A DNA stretch of 46,228 nucleotides from Klebsormidium nitens (Eukaryota > Streptophyta > Klebsormidiophyceae > Klebsormidiales > Klebsormidiaceae), in NCBI GenBank assembly GCA_000708835.1, contig DF237604.1, forward strand, positions 1-46,228. Direction: 5' to 3'. The translations under genes and the position numbers were made by a program. The notes under the pieces were generated by a model, which saw nothing but the letters and a program-made list of their open reading frames with translations, ran no database searches and had not been told where the DNA came from. Positions 1 through 9,762 of the stretch are shown in pieces; within the stretch, counting starts at the first letter, position 1; each line of letters starts with the position of its first letter.

Positions 1-50
1 CACCTGGGTAGGTACCTTGGTACCGCCTCTTGTCTGGTAGGTACCACAGG

Positions 51-74
51 ATCATGCATGAGGGGGTTCCCCCT
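51..74. repeat. ATCATGCA + G5/C5 snap-back signature, left flank
   Basis: ATCATGCA at 51-58 is followed at once by a short palindrome, AGGGGGTTCCCCCT (61-74). GGTACC-type motifs lie just before it (11-22 and 40-45). The same combination, ATCATGCA then GGGGGAACCCCC, recurs at 20164-20183, beyond the other outer edge of the inverted gene pair and in the same orientation. It may be a dispersed repeat or a unit boundary. Its function is unknown. Confidence 0.5.
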
Positions 75-136
75 CGTTCCGCTGGATGTGCACATCTTTT
101 ACTACCTATGTTATTAAATTGAGGCTATATTAGATA

Positions 137-473
137 TACCTACCGTAGAGCGCCCAAAACCGGATCACGTACCATTGCTGGATCACCTCCGCAAACTAAA
201 CTGGACCTATCTTGATCCAGTCTCCTATTTAACAAATGTCCAAAACTGGATCAGCGCTTTTGTGCGGAAAACCGAGGTTTTTGACTCCAGAGCATGACCT
301 AAAGTTGGTCAAATCTGGATCCAAGTGTATCGGCAGATCTATTAGGGACGCCCTTGAAAAACCTGGATATGAGGAGAAAACCGCACTTCTAAATTGTAAT
401 TGCGTTAAAAAATACTGCAAATAAGCGGTGCGAAAAATAAGGTGATCCAGTAATGGGCGCTCTACGGTAGGTA
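137..473. mobile_element. MITE-like element with terminal inverted repeats, about 337 bp
   Basis: The two ends are inverted copies. TACCTACCGTAGAGCGCCC runs inward from 137, and its reverse complement runs back from 473. Homology continues with a GGATCAC block at about 162-168 and 442-448. The inside is AT-richer and repeats CTGGATC-like words but has no convincing protein. This is the usual look of a non-autonomous DNA transposon. The exact ends and any target duplication are uncertain because the termini merge with the surrounding GTAGGTA repeats. It sits about 170 bp upstream of the plus-strand VWA-Cache gene start. Confidence 0.55.
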
Positions 474-645
474 GTTTTAGCTTCAAATTCTGAAACCAGC
501 CTAGGTAGCTACGGAATTGGCGTTCAAGCCCCTTGCAGTACCTACAAACTTTTCTAAACGGAGCGGCTCATTCTTCGCAAACCGAGCATCTTCAGCAACA
601 TCATCTGCTGCAAGGGTCTGGAACGTGCATTCTGCTGCTCTAAAG

Positions 646-3600
646 ATGTATCATCGTTTGAAGGCCAGCCTTTTGGTCGTGTTCTTGACTGCTGCAGGAC
701 AGCGCGCATCGGGTCAAGCGGTGAGTGGGAGCATTGCAACTGTGATGGCACAAAAGGAGCAGATTGCGGTGCAAGGGGCACGCAGCGCAGCGATCAATGA
801 GGAGAATGCGTGCGGTAAGCCTTAGCACGCCCGACTGTGCATGTAATGTTGTCCATGTGTGTTGTTCGGTGGCATTCTTGGAGACCGTTAGTATAGATGC
901 GTGAAGACACATGATTAGGATTAGGTTACAGATGCGGTTATAGAGCAAACTCGTCATGGGTTCTGCACACGGCACCATGTTCAGAAAGCAGCACAGGGTT
1001 AGTGAACCTCTATATGAGGTTGGAAAGTTAGAGCAACATGCGTAGAGTCGGTGCACAGTGTTTGGCTGGTAAGTCCTGGGGTCTGTGCTGGCAATGCAGC
1101 GAAACCCCTAAGGTAGTTCCAGTGTGATTCCAGTGTGATGACCTCTTTTATCTGATTGCGGAAGGGCTAAATTGTGAAGAAGCTCGTAAGCTTAGATGCG
1201 CGATAGTTTGATACCAGAATCAAATCTTGGACGCTGACGAAGGTACTGACAAAACTCCAAAAGTAGGATGAAAACAGACCTTTTTTGACTCCGCCAGATC
1301 TTCTTTGCAGCGGCGATTGCGGCGTGCGGCATCAATCCCTCAGCCCTTGCTTGCACTCTCGCTCCTGTATCTTCCATGACAACCATCTGCCTCAACACTG
1401 GGCAAGGAGAACAGCCGGCGTGCAACAATGCCACTTGCAGCAACCTTCTGTTGTCATATGACCAATCTAATATCAGGTAATCTGGAGTTTTTTCAATTCA
1501 ATTCAGCATTCGAGTCTTTGAATCAGAATTGGTTTGAAGTTGCAGAGGGGTGCAACAAAGCTCTCCGAACTGGCCGAGAAGCTGAGCAAAGACACGCTCT
1601 GTTCGTTAGCACAATGTGTTGATAGCTCTGTGGCAGATGTGGACAAAAGTTCGAGTTTTGGACTTGGCGCTGTTTGAAAAGTGAGTTAGTCTGCAAGGCC
1701 GTCTAGAATTCAAACCGGCACCATCACTTTCTTGCCTATTCGTTTTTCCTGTCTACCAATTGTCACTGCCCTTTATCTGTTCCACTCTTTCGAAAAACTC
1801 AACTAATCTGCTCTGGCCCTTATTGGCGCCTGCTTTTGTGCAAAATCATGCAATATCTGTCTGTTGCCAGCCTACCGAAGCCTCCTGTAAGATTCTGCGA
1901 CCTGTCTATCAAGGACTAACCCCGTGCCATACCTGTTTCATCAACCAGCCTTCTGGATTGGTAATATTCCATCAAGGTATCAGAGGCCGTCCTGCCAATA
2001 TTTTGGGCTTGAGACCCTTTTTACGTGCACAAATGTGAGTGCTTTTCAAAATTTGGCTAGCCTACTGATCTTTGCAGACTACCCGACGGGGTTGGCGTCA
2101 AGAAAGCCCCAGCGCCAAACCCCGGCGCCGTGAACGCTCGACTGCGCACAAACTACCTGCAAAGAGACATCTGTGTCCAGAAGCAACTAGACACTGTGTA
2201 CAAGAGCGTCGTTCCTCAACCCTCAGGCAGCGACATCCCTGACTTTGCATATTATGGCGGCGCATCGGGAGTGTTCCGCATTTTCCCCGCGGTGGTAAGG
2301 CCCGTTCTACTTTCAACCGTCAAAGGGTGAATCAATCACCTGAAAACATGCGAATCGGTGCAAGATAGTCAATAACAGCAAACCTCATATTGGTTTAACG
2401 TTTGACTGGAGCTGACATGCTATAAGTCGGAGAACATGGCCAGCACTCGGAGCTCGAGATGGTCGATCTTCTGCAAAGTTTGACCAGCCCTGTCCTGGAA
2501 CTTTCCCTGAAAGCTTGAGTCAGGGAAGCCGACCGAAACAGGCGGAATGACTTGGTTAGTTGTTCGCGAAACGTCTAACTAGAGTTTGCGGCTGGTCAAG
2601 TTTTCCATGTCATCCCTTCTGTTTCAGTTCACGCTGACTGGCCCAAAATATAACAGGCGTCCCGAGATGCCCGTTGCTTAGCACGCAGGCCAGTTGAAAC
2701 ACAGAACGCTCGGCCGTCATGTTCGTGCTACTTGGAGAGCAAACCGGATCGGTACATGCGGCCTGTGATCTCTTTTGGCAGGCATACGATCAGTCCCCGC
2801 TTGCTGATGGCAGCGGAGTGCAGTGCTCTCCGTCGTACGATCCACGAAGACGACCTTGGTAAGCTCAAGGAGTGTCTATCTCTCTCTAGCTTATCTAGTC
2901 TTTCGGTATACATGAATACGATGCATTGTCCCAATTGTATTGCTCCCCACCAGTCGCGCTGACTGAAGAAGACCCATCTGATGTAGTTGTCACAGCAGAA
3001 GGCTCTTACTTTTGGATCCTTTCCATGTTATTGTGATCTGATCCTTTTCGAAACGCTGCAACTCGCAAGCTGCGAAGGTTCTTGATCCTGATCTGCCCAT
3101 GCCTTGTCTGACGTCACGTCCTCGATCTGCTCTCTCTTTTTTCAGATACTCACCAGAGTTTCGGCTGGTCAGGAGGGGCCTGCTACAAAGACCCTGGAGA
3201 GTTTGGCTAAACTTGATTTATTCAGCGGTGGGCTCGTCCATGTCTTTGTGGTCATCTATAGCGCGCCTAACCCCGTTTGCAAGACAGTACGGAATCATCA
3301 AACTGCCGGTCCGGATATTCTGTACAGCGAGAGCCTAGCGGACACTTCAAGCCGCAGGAGATCGCGCCTTGCGCAGGGCGCGGCCGCAAATGGAGCAACT
3401 CCTGAGCCCTTGCTATAAAGCAGAGCTTCAGCGTTACCTGACATGGCCCACCTGCGGATGTGTCATGCGCAGATTCTGGGACAAGAAATCACGAATCATT
3501 CTCAAATTAGACATTTGGTGGGGCCTAACGAGCGCTGACCCCTTCTTTTCAAGTCTTGGCGGATGACTGAAAGGCCGTTCTTCATCAACCAGGTACGCCG

Positions 3601-6600
3601 GTGCGGCCTCCCAAACGAAGCTGCTCGTTATCCTCTTGGACCTAGGACCCTTCCTCAACTCGCCGATCGCGTTCGGCACGGCCGCTGGCGTCACCAAGCT
3701 GGCTGCGATGAAGGCGGCGACCGCGGCGCTCTTTGAGTCTCTGAGGGCCTTCGACGTGGTCGCCGTGGTGACGGTCTCCAACTCGACCGGCGCGCAAGTG
3801 CTGACGACGGCATACGGACAATTTGTGAGTCGGCATTTGTCATAGGAGGAAACTGTGCTTCAAGAACGTGCTTCAAGTGCCTTTCTTAAGAGTCGAAGGG
3901 CCTTAGACGCGGTCGCCAAGGTTGCATTCTCCAACTCGACGGTGCGCAAGTGCTGACGACGGCATACGGACAATTTGTGAGTCAGCAACCGTTATAGGAA
4001 GAGACTGTGCTTCAAGAACTTGATCAAAGGTACTTCCACTCTTTCGAGTCTCTGAGGGCCTTTAACGCCGTCGCCGTGGTTGCAATCTCCAACTCGATCG
4101 GCGCGCAACTGCTGACGACAGCATTTGAACAGTCCTCGAGTCGTCTGCAAAACTATCCGCCGTTCTGGAACCCCCTGCACGAGTAGCGTTGCTCCGTAGC
4201 TGTATGCAAACTGGGAGAGTAACAAAGACCATTTGATTGCGGTACATACCAACACGGCTGAATACGGCGTAAGGACGGGTAGCAGTATCTGTGCTAAAGT
4301 TATCAACGTGATCAAAGGATCCTGCGCAGGCGTTCCGAATTCACTAGATTGAAAGTCCCGTAAGCTTATTTCCAGTTCTTTGTCTGCCGGACACCTCGAT
4401 CGCAATGAGAACACCTTTTAGTAGAGGCCATACAAAAACTGAGCCACGTTTGTCGGCTAGATACTCCCTGCTTTCTCGACTTTCCACTTCACTTCTGCAT
4501 CCCGCAGGTTGCGACTCCTATTGTCTGTTGTCTCGTACTTGAACAGGGACCCGTTCGGTGCAGCTCGTCCAAAAGCAGAATGCTCCTTTTAAGAGGACGA
4601 AAAGTTAGGGCCGTCAGGCATTCAGTACCAGGTATCTGGTTTTATTATGCGTCAAAATGGGGCTGGAGTGAATCATGATGATTGCCTTGAGAAGCGGCTT
4701 GCCAACCATCAGAAACCCCAAGCAGCATTTTGATCCCTCACCTCTCCCCCTTGCTCTCAAGGCCCCGGTAACGACGTACAACGTTCCCCGGGTTGACAAA
4801 GGGGACGAAGCGATCATGGCGCTGGACGCGGCGGTCCAGAACTTGACGGCGGCCACTTCCGGCACGACGGATCTGTTGAGCGGTCTCACTCGGGCACTCT
4901 CAGTCGCCGACTTCGAGCTCGACTTGGGGAAGACTATTTGCGAGCGGGTAAGCATATTCATCTCCGTTATTTTGCCGTCCCCTGTCTTGACTCAAGTGAC
5001 CTGTTCTCGATCCTTCAGGCTCTCCACTTCGTCCCTCATTTTCCTTTCAGCTTTGCTCAGAACCCCAGGCACGAAGGGGAAGCGACGTTTGCTTGGTTGG
5101 TGGTCTATATCACAACGTTTTTCACCATGTATTTCTCTGACTTTCGAAACAGTGCCTTTGTTTAGCTGTCCCAGCGGACGGACGTAGATACAAACCCCCC
5201 GCGGTGTGCTCTACTCCCCTAGTCTATAGATTCCAGGATCGACGGTCAGTTGGAGGACTTGTTGGGGTTCCATCCAGGCCGTTGAGACGAGGATTGTGGT
5301 TGAGAGAACTTTTGGGAGTCCGCTAAGGGTTGGCAGTCTAGATTTCCGTTCTGACGAGCTTCGAAAAGGACTTCGTTCTTCCTCAGACCGTGCAAAAAAG
5401 TTGTGGTTTTGGACAGAACCTGCATGGAGTCGAAGATGCGTTCGTCCTCGAGGACTGAATGGTTCTTAATCAAAGCCGCTTGCTTGATCAACAAAGACAG
5501 ATGTCTAGAGGAACACGAATGTCGCGGTTTGGTCCTATGCGAGAGCAATTGTCCAACTGGAGCCAACGTCCACTGCTGCTTCGTGAAGTGCTTGCAGAGC
5601 AAATAGAAAGATTAAGGAAACACAATGGTCCTGGTGCGAAGCTTGACACGAATGTCGGCTTTAAATAGTCGTCGCCACATGGGTAGGATGCCGCAATGGC
5701 ACCCATAAAGCTCGGCGACTTCGAGGCCCGCAGGGATCACCTACTGAGTCGCTCCAATCGTGAGCATGTGACAAGATCGGCGGGGAGCGTGAGTTTGGTG
5801 TTAATCTTCGCACATGCCGAGAAGCAACTTGAGAGAGACGCCCTCATTCGTTCAATAAGGGTTGCTCTCTTAGCTTTGTCTTTCTCTTCAGGTGGTTGTC
5901 GTTTTAACGGACGGTCTGAGTTTGGGTAACACGACAGCAGCGGGTTTGACGGCGGCGGTGCAAGCGCAACAGCTCCGAAGAAAAGAAACAAGCGTCCTGT
6001 TCTTCTCCGTCGGTGCGAGTAAGTCCCATCATTGAAGTTTTTGAGTTGTTGATCTCCGCTTCTTCCTGTGACGGATCACTGGGGAGTTGCAAAATCCAAA
6101 GTGCGCTGATCGAGACAATCTGCGAGGTCACGGTGTTGTCTATCTTGGATATTGGTAGGAGGTACTTCCAGAGAACCAACTGCCACAGACGCCTGAAGAA
6201 CGAGAAACCTTTTGGCCACGATCTCGTGGGTGCGAGCGCGCGCCCGTGATCAGATATCAAATTCGTTGGACTTCGCCGTTGAGTCGTAGACTTAAGCGCG
6301 CCGTTTGACAAACCCATCTGACAGCATTCTTGTCCGTCTTTGTCCGCGATATACTAAGCTTAAATTCCCTATCACGAAGAGACTATTTCAACACGCCCTT
6401 AAAGAGGGCGTTGGCGGATGCATCCGCATTCAGCGACCACTCAGCAGAGATTGATGGTTTTTGGTCGCCAAGATGGTACCACGTGGTCATTCGCTGATGG
6501 CGACTACTTACCTTTCGCTCCGCCCGCTACGTCGCTAATGACGTCACTGCGGATGTATCCGCCAACGCCCTCTTAAAAGAGACACAAATCCCCGCCGTAC

Positions 6601-9600
6601 ACGTGGGAGGAGCGCCCAGTCGGGGGCGCTCCTCCAGCAAAATGAGGGACGGTTAGTAAGTTAACCCTGAAACCGAACAGCCAAAAAGCGCTTGAAGACG
6701 ATGCAAACTGAAAGGCGTCCAAACCCTTGCCGCGCAGTCGGGAGGAGCGCCCAGTCCGACGCGCTGCTCCAGCAGGTGTCCTGCGCCACGGGCAGCGTGT
6801 GGGGCAAGCTGGACGACTTCGAAAACTCCCTGCTGTCGATGTATCCCTATTTCAACCTTCTGGCGGCGCGCAGCTTCTACAATCCGGGGGTCAGCAATCA
6901 AACCTACTTCACGCAGCGCTACACGAGCCCGTCACGACACGTGGACATCATCAGTCCGGCCAGACCAGGTGACCGACTCGGTTTGTTTGCTAACCTTGGT
7001 CAGCGCACTTAACCAGGTGACCGACCCGGAGTTGTGGGTTCTTATTGCAGAGGGTTCTTGTCTTACCGGGAGGTCAGGGCACTTGACCAGGCGGAAAGCG
7101 TCTTCGCCCGGTAGACACGCATCTGGACCGCGGATCATACACGCCTGGTCAACGTTGAAGTGTTTTCTATGGTTGTTGTGCAAGGGTTTGACCAGAGAAC
7201 GCCTGCGTTTGAGCATAGCCGGGTCGGCCGTTCACAGGAAGCAATCTTCCCTTTTTTTTCATTCCGCGACTCCGGACCGACCTGTCTGTTGACTTTCACT
7301 TTCTTCAGCATTTTAAATCACGGAGCTTGCAATGCCGCATCGACTCACACTACAACAATTCAGGTCTCCTCGCTTGTGTCCATGACGGCAGCGCTTCAGT
7401 CTGCGAGACTGTTCGGCGGCCTGGTTTACGTGGCCCTCTACCTAAAAACCTTGGTCAACTGTCTCGCAACCAAGCATGCTCTGTAAACGATTCTCGTTCT
7501 AGTATCCGCAGTTCTTATCAGCAACTGTGCCGAATTCGTCCGATCTAACGAAAGTCCTAGTCAGAGGTACTGGAGCGTCCGGTTTCTATTGAGCGAAAGT
7601 CCTGAGCACAAGAGACAAAAAAGGGGGTGTTCTTCAAAGTAAGTGCGTAATCGGAACTGGGGGTCTGTCATTGAAGAAAGCCTGAGCGGAGTCGGTGTTT
7701 GACTTCGTAACAACGCCGGTCAACGGCGAACAGTCTTTGTATTGGCGATAAGTACGACGGGGAGGGGAGCTTTGTGGCGTCCCAACTAGAACTGGGGGTT
7801 AAGGCGCATAATAGTAAGGGTGATATCAGTCGGTGCAGCCTTCGACGGGGCGGGGAACTTTGTTGGCGTCACAACTAGAACTGGGTGCTAATAACAACAA
7901 GGTCAACATAGATCCTTTGTCTCCACGCAGTTTACGACGGGGCGGGGAATCTGGTGGGCGTTGCTGGGGGGGACTTCTCTTTGCAGTCCACGCTGCTGCG
8001 GAACTTTTCGCTGGAGGAGGTCGATGCGGAACTCAACAGCAGAATCACCTTGGAGCGGTGCTCCAACGTTACACTCTCGGAATGCCGCCTCGAGGTGAGA
8101 TTTGCGTCTTGTAAATCCTGGGGTTGCACGAAATGTTTTCGATTGGAAGAACGCTTGGTTGGAGGGCTTTAAAAAAGAGGTGCTCCAACCTGACACGCTC
8201 GGAAAGCCGCTATGAGGTAAGATTTGGAAGTTTTTGAATTCAAGGTTGCAAAACACATTTTTCAGTTGGAAGCACGTTTGGTTGGAGGGCTTTTGAGAAA
8301 GGGGTGCTTTGACGTCACTCTTGAATGCCGCCTCGACGTGGAGATTTTCACACCTTACTTTCCAACAAAAGTAATCCAGGACGTTTGTATTCCTCAACCG
8401 GGCGTGGCTGTATTGACTCTTGCCGGATCCGGTGGATGGATATTCACGTGGAAACGCTAGTGGCTCTGGTTAAACTGGGCGCTTCCGTTTGGGGAGCGCT
8501 CAAACGGAGCGGTTTGCACGGAACGTTTTGGTGCCTCTAACCGTAAGCCTGGCGACTTTCAGTCCTTCTGAGACAGGCGGCTCTCATTCAGGGGTCCGAA
8601 GGATGTCGAAAGAGTGCAATTTTGGAGTCTGTGCGGCCTTACATTACCGAAGGCTTACTCAATGAGAAGCATCAAGAGGCTTTTTAGGTGCCCTGCTGAA
8701 CCAGAGCGAGAGTAAGGCGGACCTAGAGCAAACCTCAGAGCGGCACCCGATGCGAAGGTCTTAACTTAGTCTAGTCGCAGTTAGCAGCTTTCAAACAGTC
8801 GACCTTCTGCTGCATACCTTCGTAGAATGGCTACGCGGAAGCTTGCGCTGAATGTAACATACGTTTCCTCTCCCTTCCATAAAGTTCACAAACTTACGCC
8901 GTGACCAATATAACCTTTTGCCGAGGTGCAATTCTTAGCCTAAGTTATGCGTGTCTTCGCTTTCTGCGAGCCCTGTTGCAGCTGAGTCGGCTTTTAAGTT
9001 GCATTGCTGGCTTTAGCTTTACTGGAAGTTCCTTCGTATCGAAGGAACATGCAGCAAATACAAAAGTTCCCCCTGACTCGCTTTCGGGATGATCCGACCT
9101 ATATCACGACAGATCCCGTTGACGCAAGGCTCCCTTACGAGACAAAACTTGGAGGGTTAAGATTAGTAGATTGCGACCCGAATAGAAGTCTCACCACGAG
9201 GGTTTCGGAGCATTGTTTACCACGCCGTTGAAGCTCTGATCAACTAACCCATCTTCGTCCTCTGCAGACGATCCGCCAGTTCTCCGGGTACACTTGCGGC
9301 ACCAGCTCGGGTTGCCCCGCTATAGTTGTCTCGCCCTGCTCCATCGCCACCCCCCCCCAGACCAACAGCAGCGTCACCGTTCTGCAACCCCCCCAGAGCA
9401 GCCCGCTCTCGGACCTGCTGTGCTGCGGCACGTGCGCATTAAATGCCGCCCCACTGCCCGCGCCCACAGCCGCTTCTAGCAACAGCACATCTGGGGGCGG
9501 CTTATCTGGCGCGGCGGTCGCGGGGATCGTTGGGGGAAGCGTGGGGGGTTTGGTATTCATGCTTGCAGTGATCGCCGCATTGTGGTGTTGTTGCCGCCGG

Positions 9601-9762
9601 AAGACGCATCCTGACGGTAAAGTACGTCAGCAAGGGGCGCTGCGACCTACCGGGGCAAGTATGAATGGACCAGCGGCTGCTAGAGCTTCAGAACCTGCTC
9701 GGTTGTCCCGTCCGTTTGCGGAAGTGGACGAGGAGACGATGATGAACCCGAACCGTGATTAG
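646..9762 (+). CDS. VWA-Cache type I membrane protein, left copy (alpha2-delta-like layout)
   Basis: Ten exons join in phase to 687 aa: 646-814, 1311-1476, 2078-2294, 2782-2858, 3593-3824, 4762-4947, 5892-6018, 6738-6968, 7931-8094 and 9268-9762. All introns are GT-AG. A signal peptide (about 1-24) is followed by a Cys-rich VWA_N-like segment with YYGGASGVFRIFP and YDPRRRPWY (exons 3-4, ending near residue 211). The VWA domain (about 215-390) has metal-site motif D226-L-G-P-F instead of DxSxS, a GTTD motif (321-324) and TDG (355-357). A Cache-like segment carries PVYDGAGNLVGVAGGD (about 468-483). A transmembrane helix (about 605-629) precedes a cytosolic tail containing DEETMMNP. Family knowledge: this order occurs in calcium-channel alpha2-delta subunits and Cache sensor proteins. 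A role as a surface ligand sensor or channel auxiliary protein is inference. The start was chosen because the paralogue begins at the same point. No frame breaks were seen. Confidence 0.85.
2474..2627. repeat. Nested inverted repeats in intron 3 of the left VWA-Cache gene
   Basis: AAGTTTGACCAGCC near 2475 is answered by GGCTGGTCAAGTTT near 2591. A second pair, GAAACAGGCGGAATGACTTGG near 2533 and CCATGTCATCCCTTCTGTTTC near 2607, is interleaved with the first. The pattern suggests old MITE or foldback debris. There is no coding signal. Confidence 0.35.
3735..4146 (+). repeat. Triplicated exon 5/intron 5 junction, about 155-bp period
   Basis: A unit of roughly 155 bp starts at 3735, 3890 and 4046. 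It holds the last 90 bases of exon 5 and the first 65 or so of intron 5. Copy 1 is the real exon end. Copy 2 has lost bases from the coding frame but keeps a second intact donor, CAATTTGTGAGTC (about 3971-3983). Copy 3 has lost the donor GT context. Copies 2 and 3 lie wholly inside intron 5 and are decayed exon fragments. Confidence 0.8.
6403..6572. mobile_element. MITE flanked by TTAA, intron 7 of left VWA-Cache gene
   Basis: GAGGGCGTTGGCGGATGCAT runs inward from 6404, and its near-perfect reverse complement (with GTAT for GCAT) closes the element at 6572. TTAA sits directly outside on both sides (6399-6402 and 6573-6576). A TTAA target duplication is the hallmark of piggyBac-type transposition. 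The element is about 170 bp, with arms of about 25 bp and no coding capacity. One extra A follows the left TTAA, so the exact end is uncertain by a base. Confidence 0.6.
6955..7100 (+). repeat. Copies of the exon 8/intron 8 junction
   Basis: Exon 8 ends in GACCAG before donor GTGACCGACTCGG (6963-6981). A second copy, AACCAGGTGACCGACCCGG, lies at 7012-7030. The block CAG-x-GCACTT-x-ACCAGG occurs at about 7002 and again at about 7075. These are short tandem copies of the splice junction inside intron 8, in the same style as those at exons 5 and 9. Confidence 0.55.
7753..7980 (+). repeat. Tandem copies of the 5' end of exon 9 upstream of the exon
   Basis: The first bases of exon 9 (ACGACGGGGCGGGGAA at 7934) are preceded by two degenerate copies at about 7753 and 7842, a period of about 90 bp. 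The two upstream copies share a further block containing CAACTAGAACTGGG with each other. They lie in intron 8 and are not translated in the model. Confidence 0.7.
8057..8355 (+). repeat. Tandem copies of the 3' end of exon 9 and its donor
   Basis: The junction around 8057-8100 (GGTGCTCCAACGTTACACTC ... CGAG then GTGAGA) recurs near 8180 with donor-like GAGGTAAGATTT, and again near 8304 with a decayed donor. The period is about 122 bp. The intron-derived words GCTTGGTTGGAGGGCTTT and CGTTTGGTTGGAGGGCTTT are part of the unit. Together with the block at 7753-7980, exon 9 is bordered on both sides by broken copies of its own ends. Confidence 0.75.

Larger units (their letters stand above)
1..645. 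other. 5' flank of the left VWA-Cache gene, GGTACC/GTAGGT-rich
   Basis: No gene is supported here. The stretch holds GTAC-containing words (around 11-22, 40-45, 466-474, 504-508 and 534-541), a G5/C5 hairpin and the MITE-like element at 137-473. Just before the start codon, about 60 bases (CGAGCATCTT... and TGCTGCTC) resemble the sequence upstream of the right-hand copy, so homology between the genes extends into the 5' UTR. No TATA box or transcription start can be placed with confidence. Confidence 0.5.

Noticed and set aside
1548-1677. Possible extra exon between exons 2 and 3 of the left VWA-Cache gene (KLSELAEKLSKDTLCSLAQC frame)
   Set aside because: It runs into a TGA without a usable donor, exons 2 and 3 already join in phase without it, and no equivalent is clear in the right copy.
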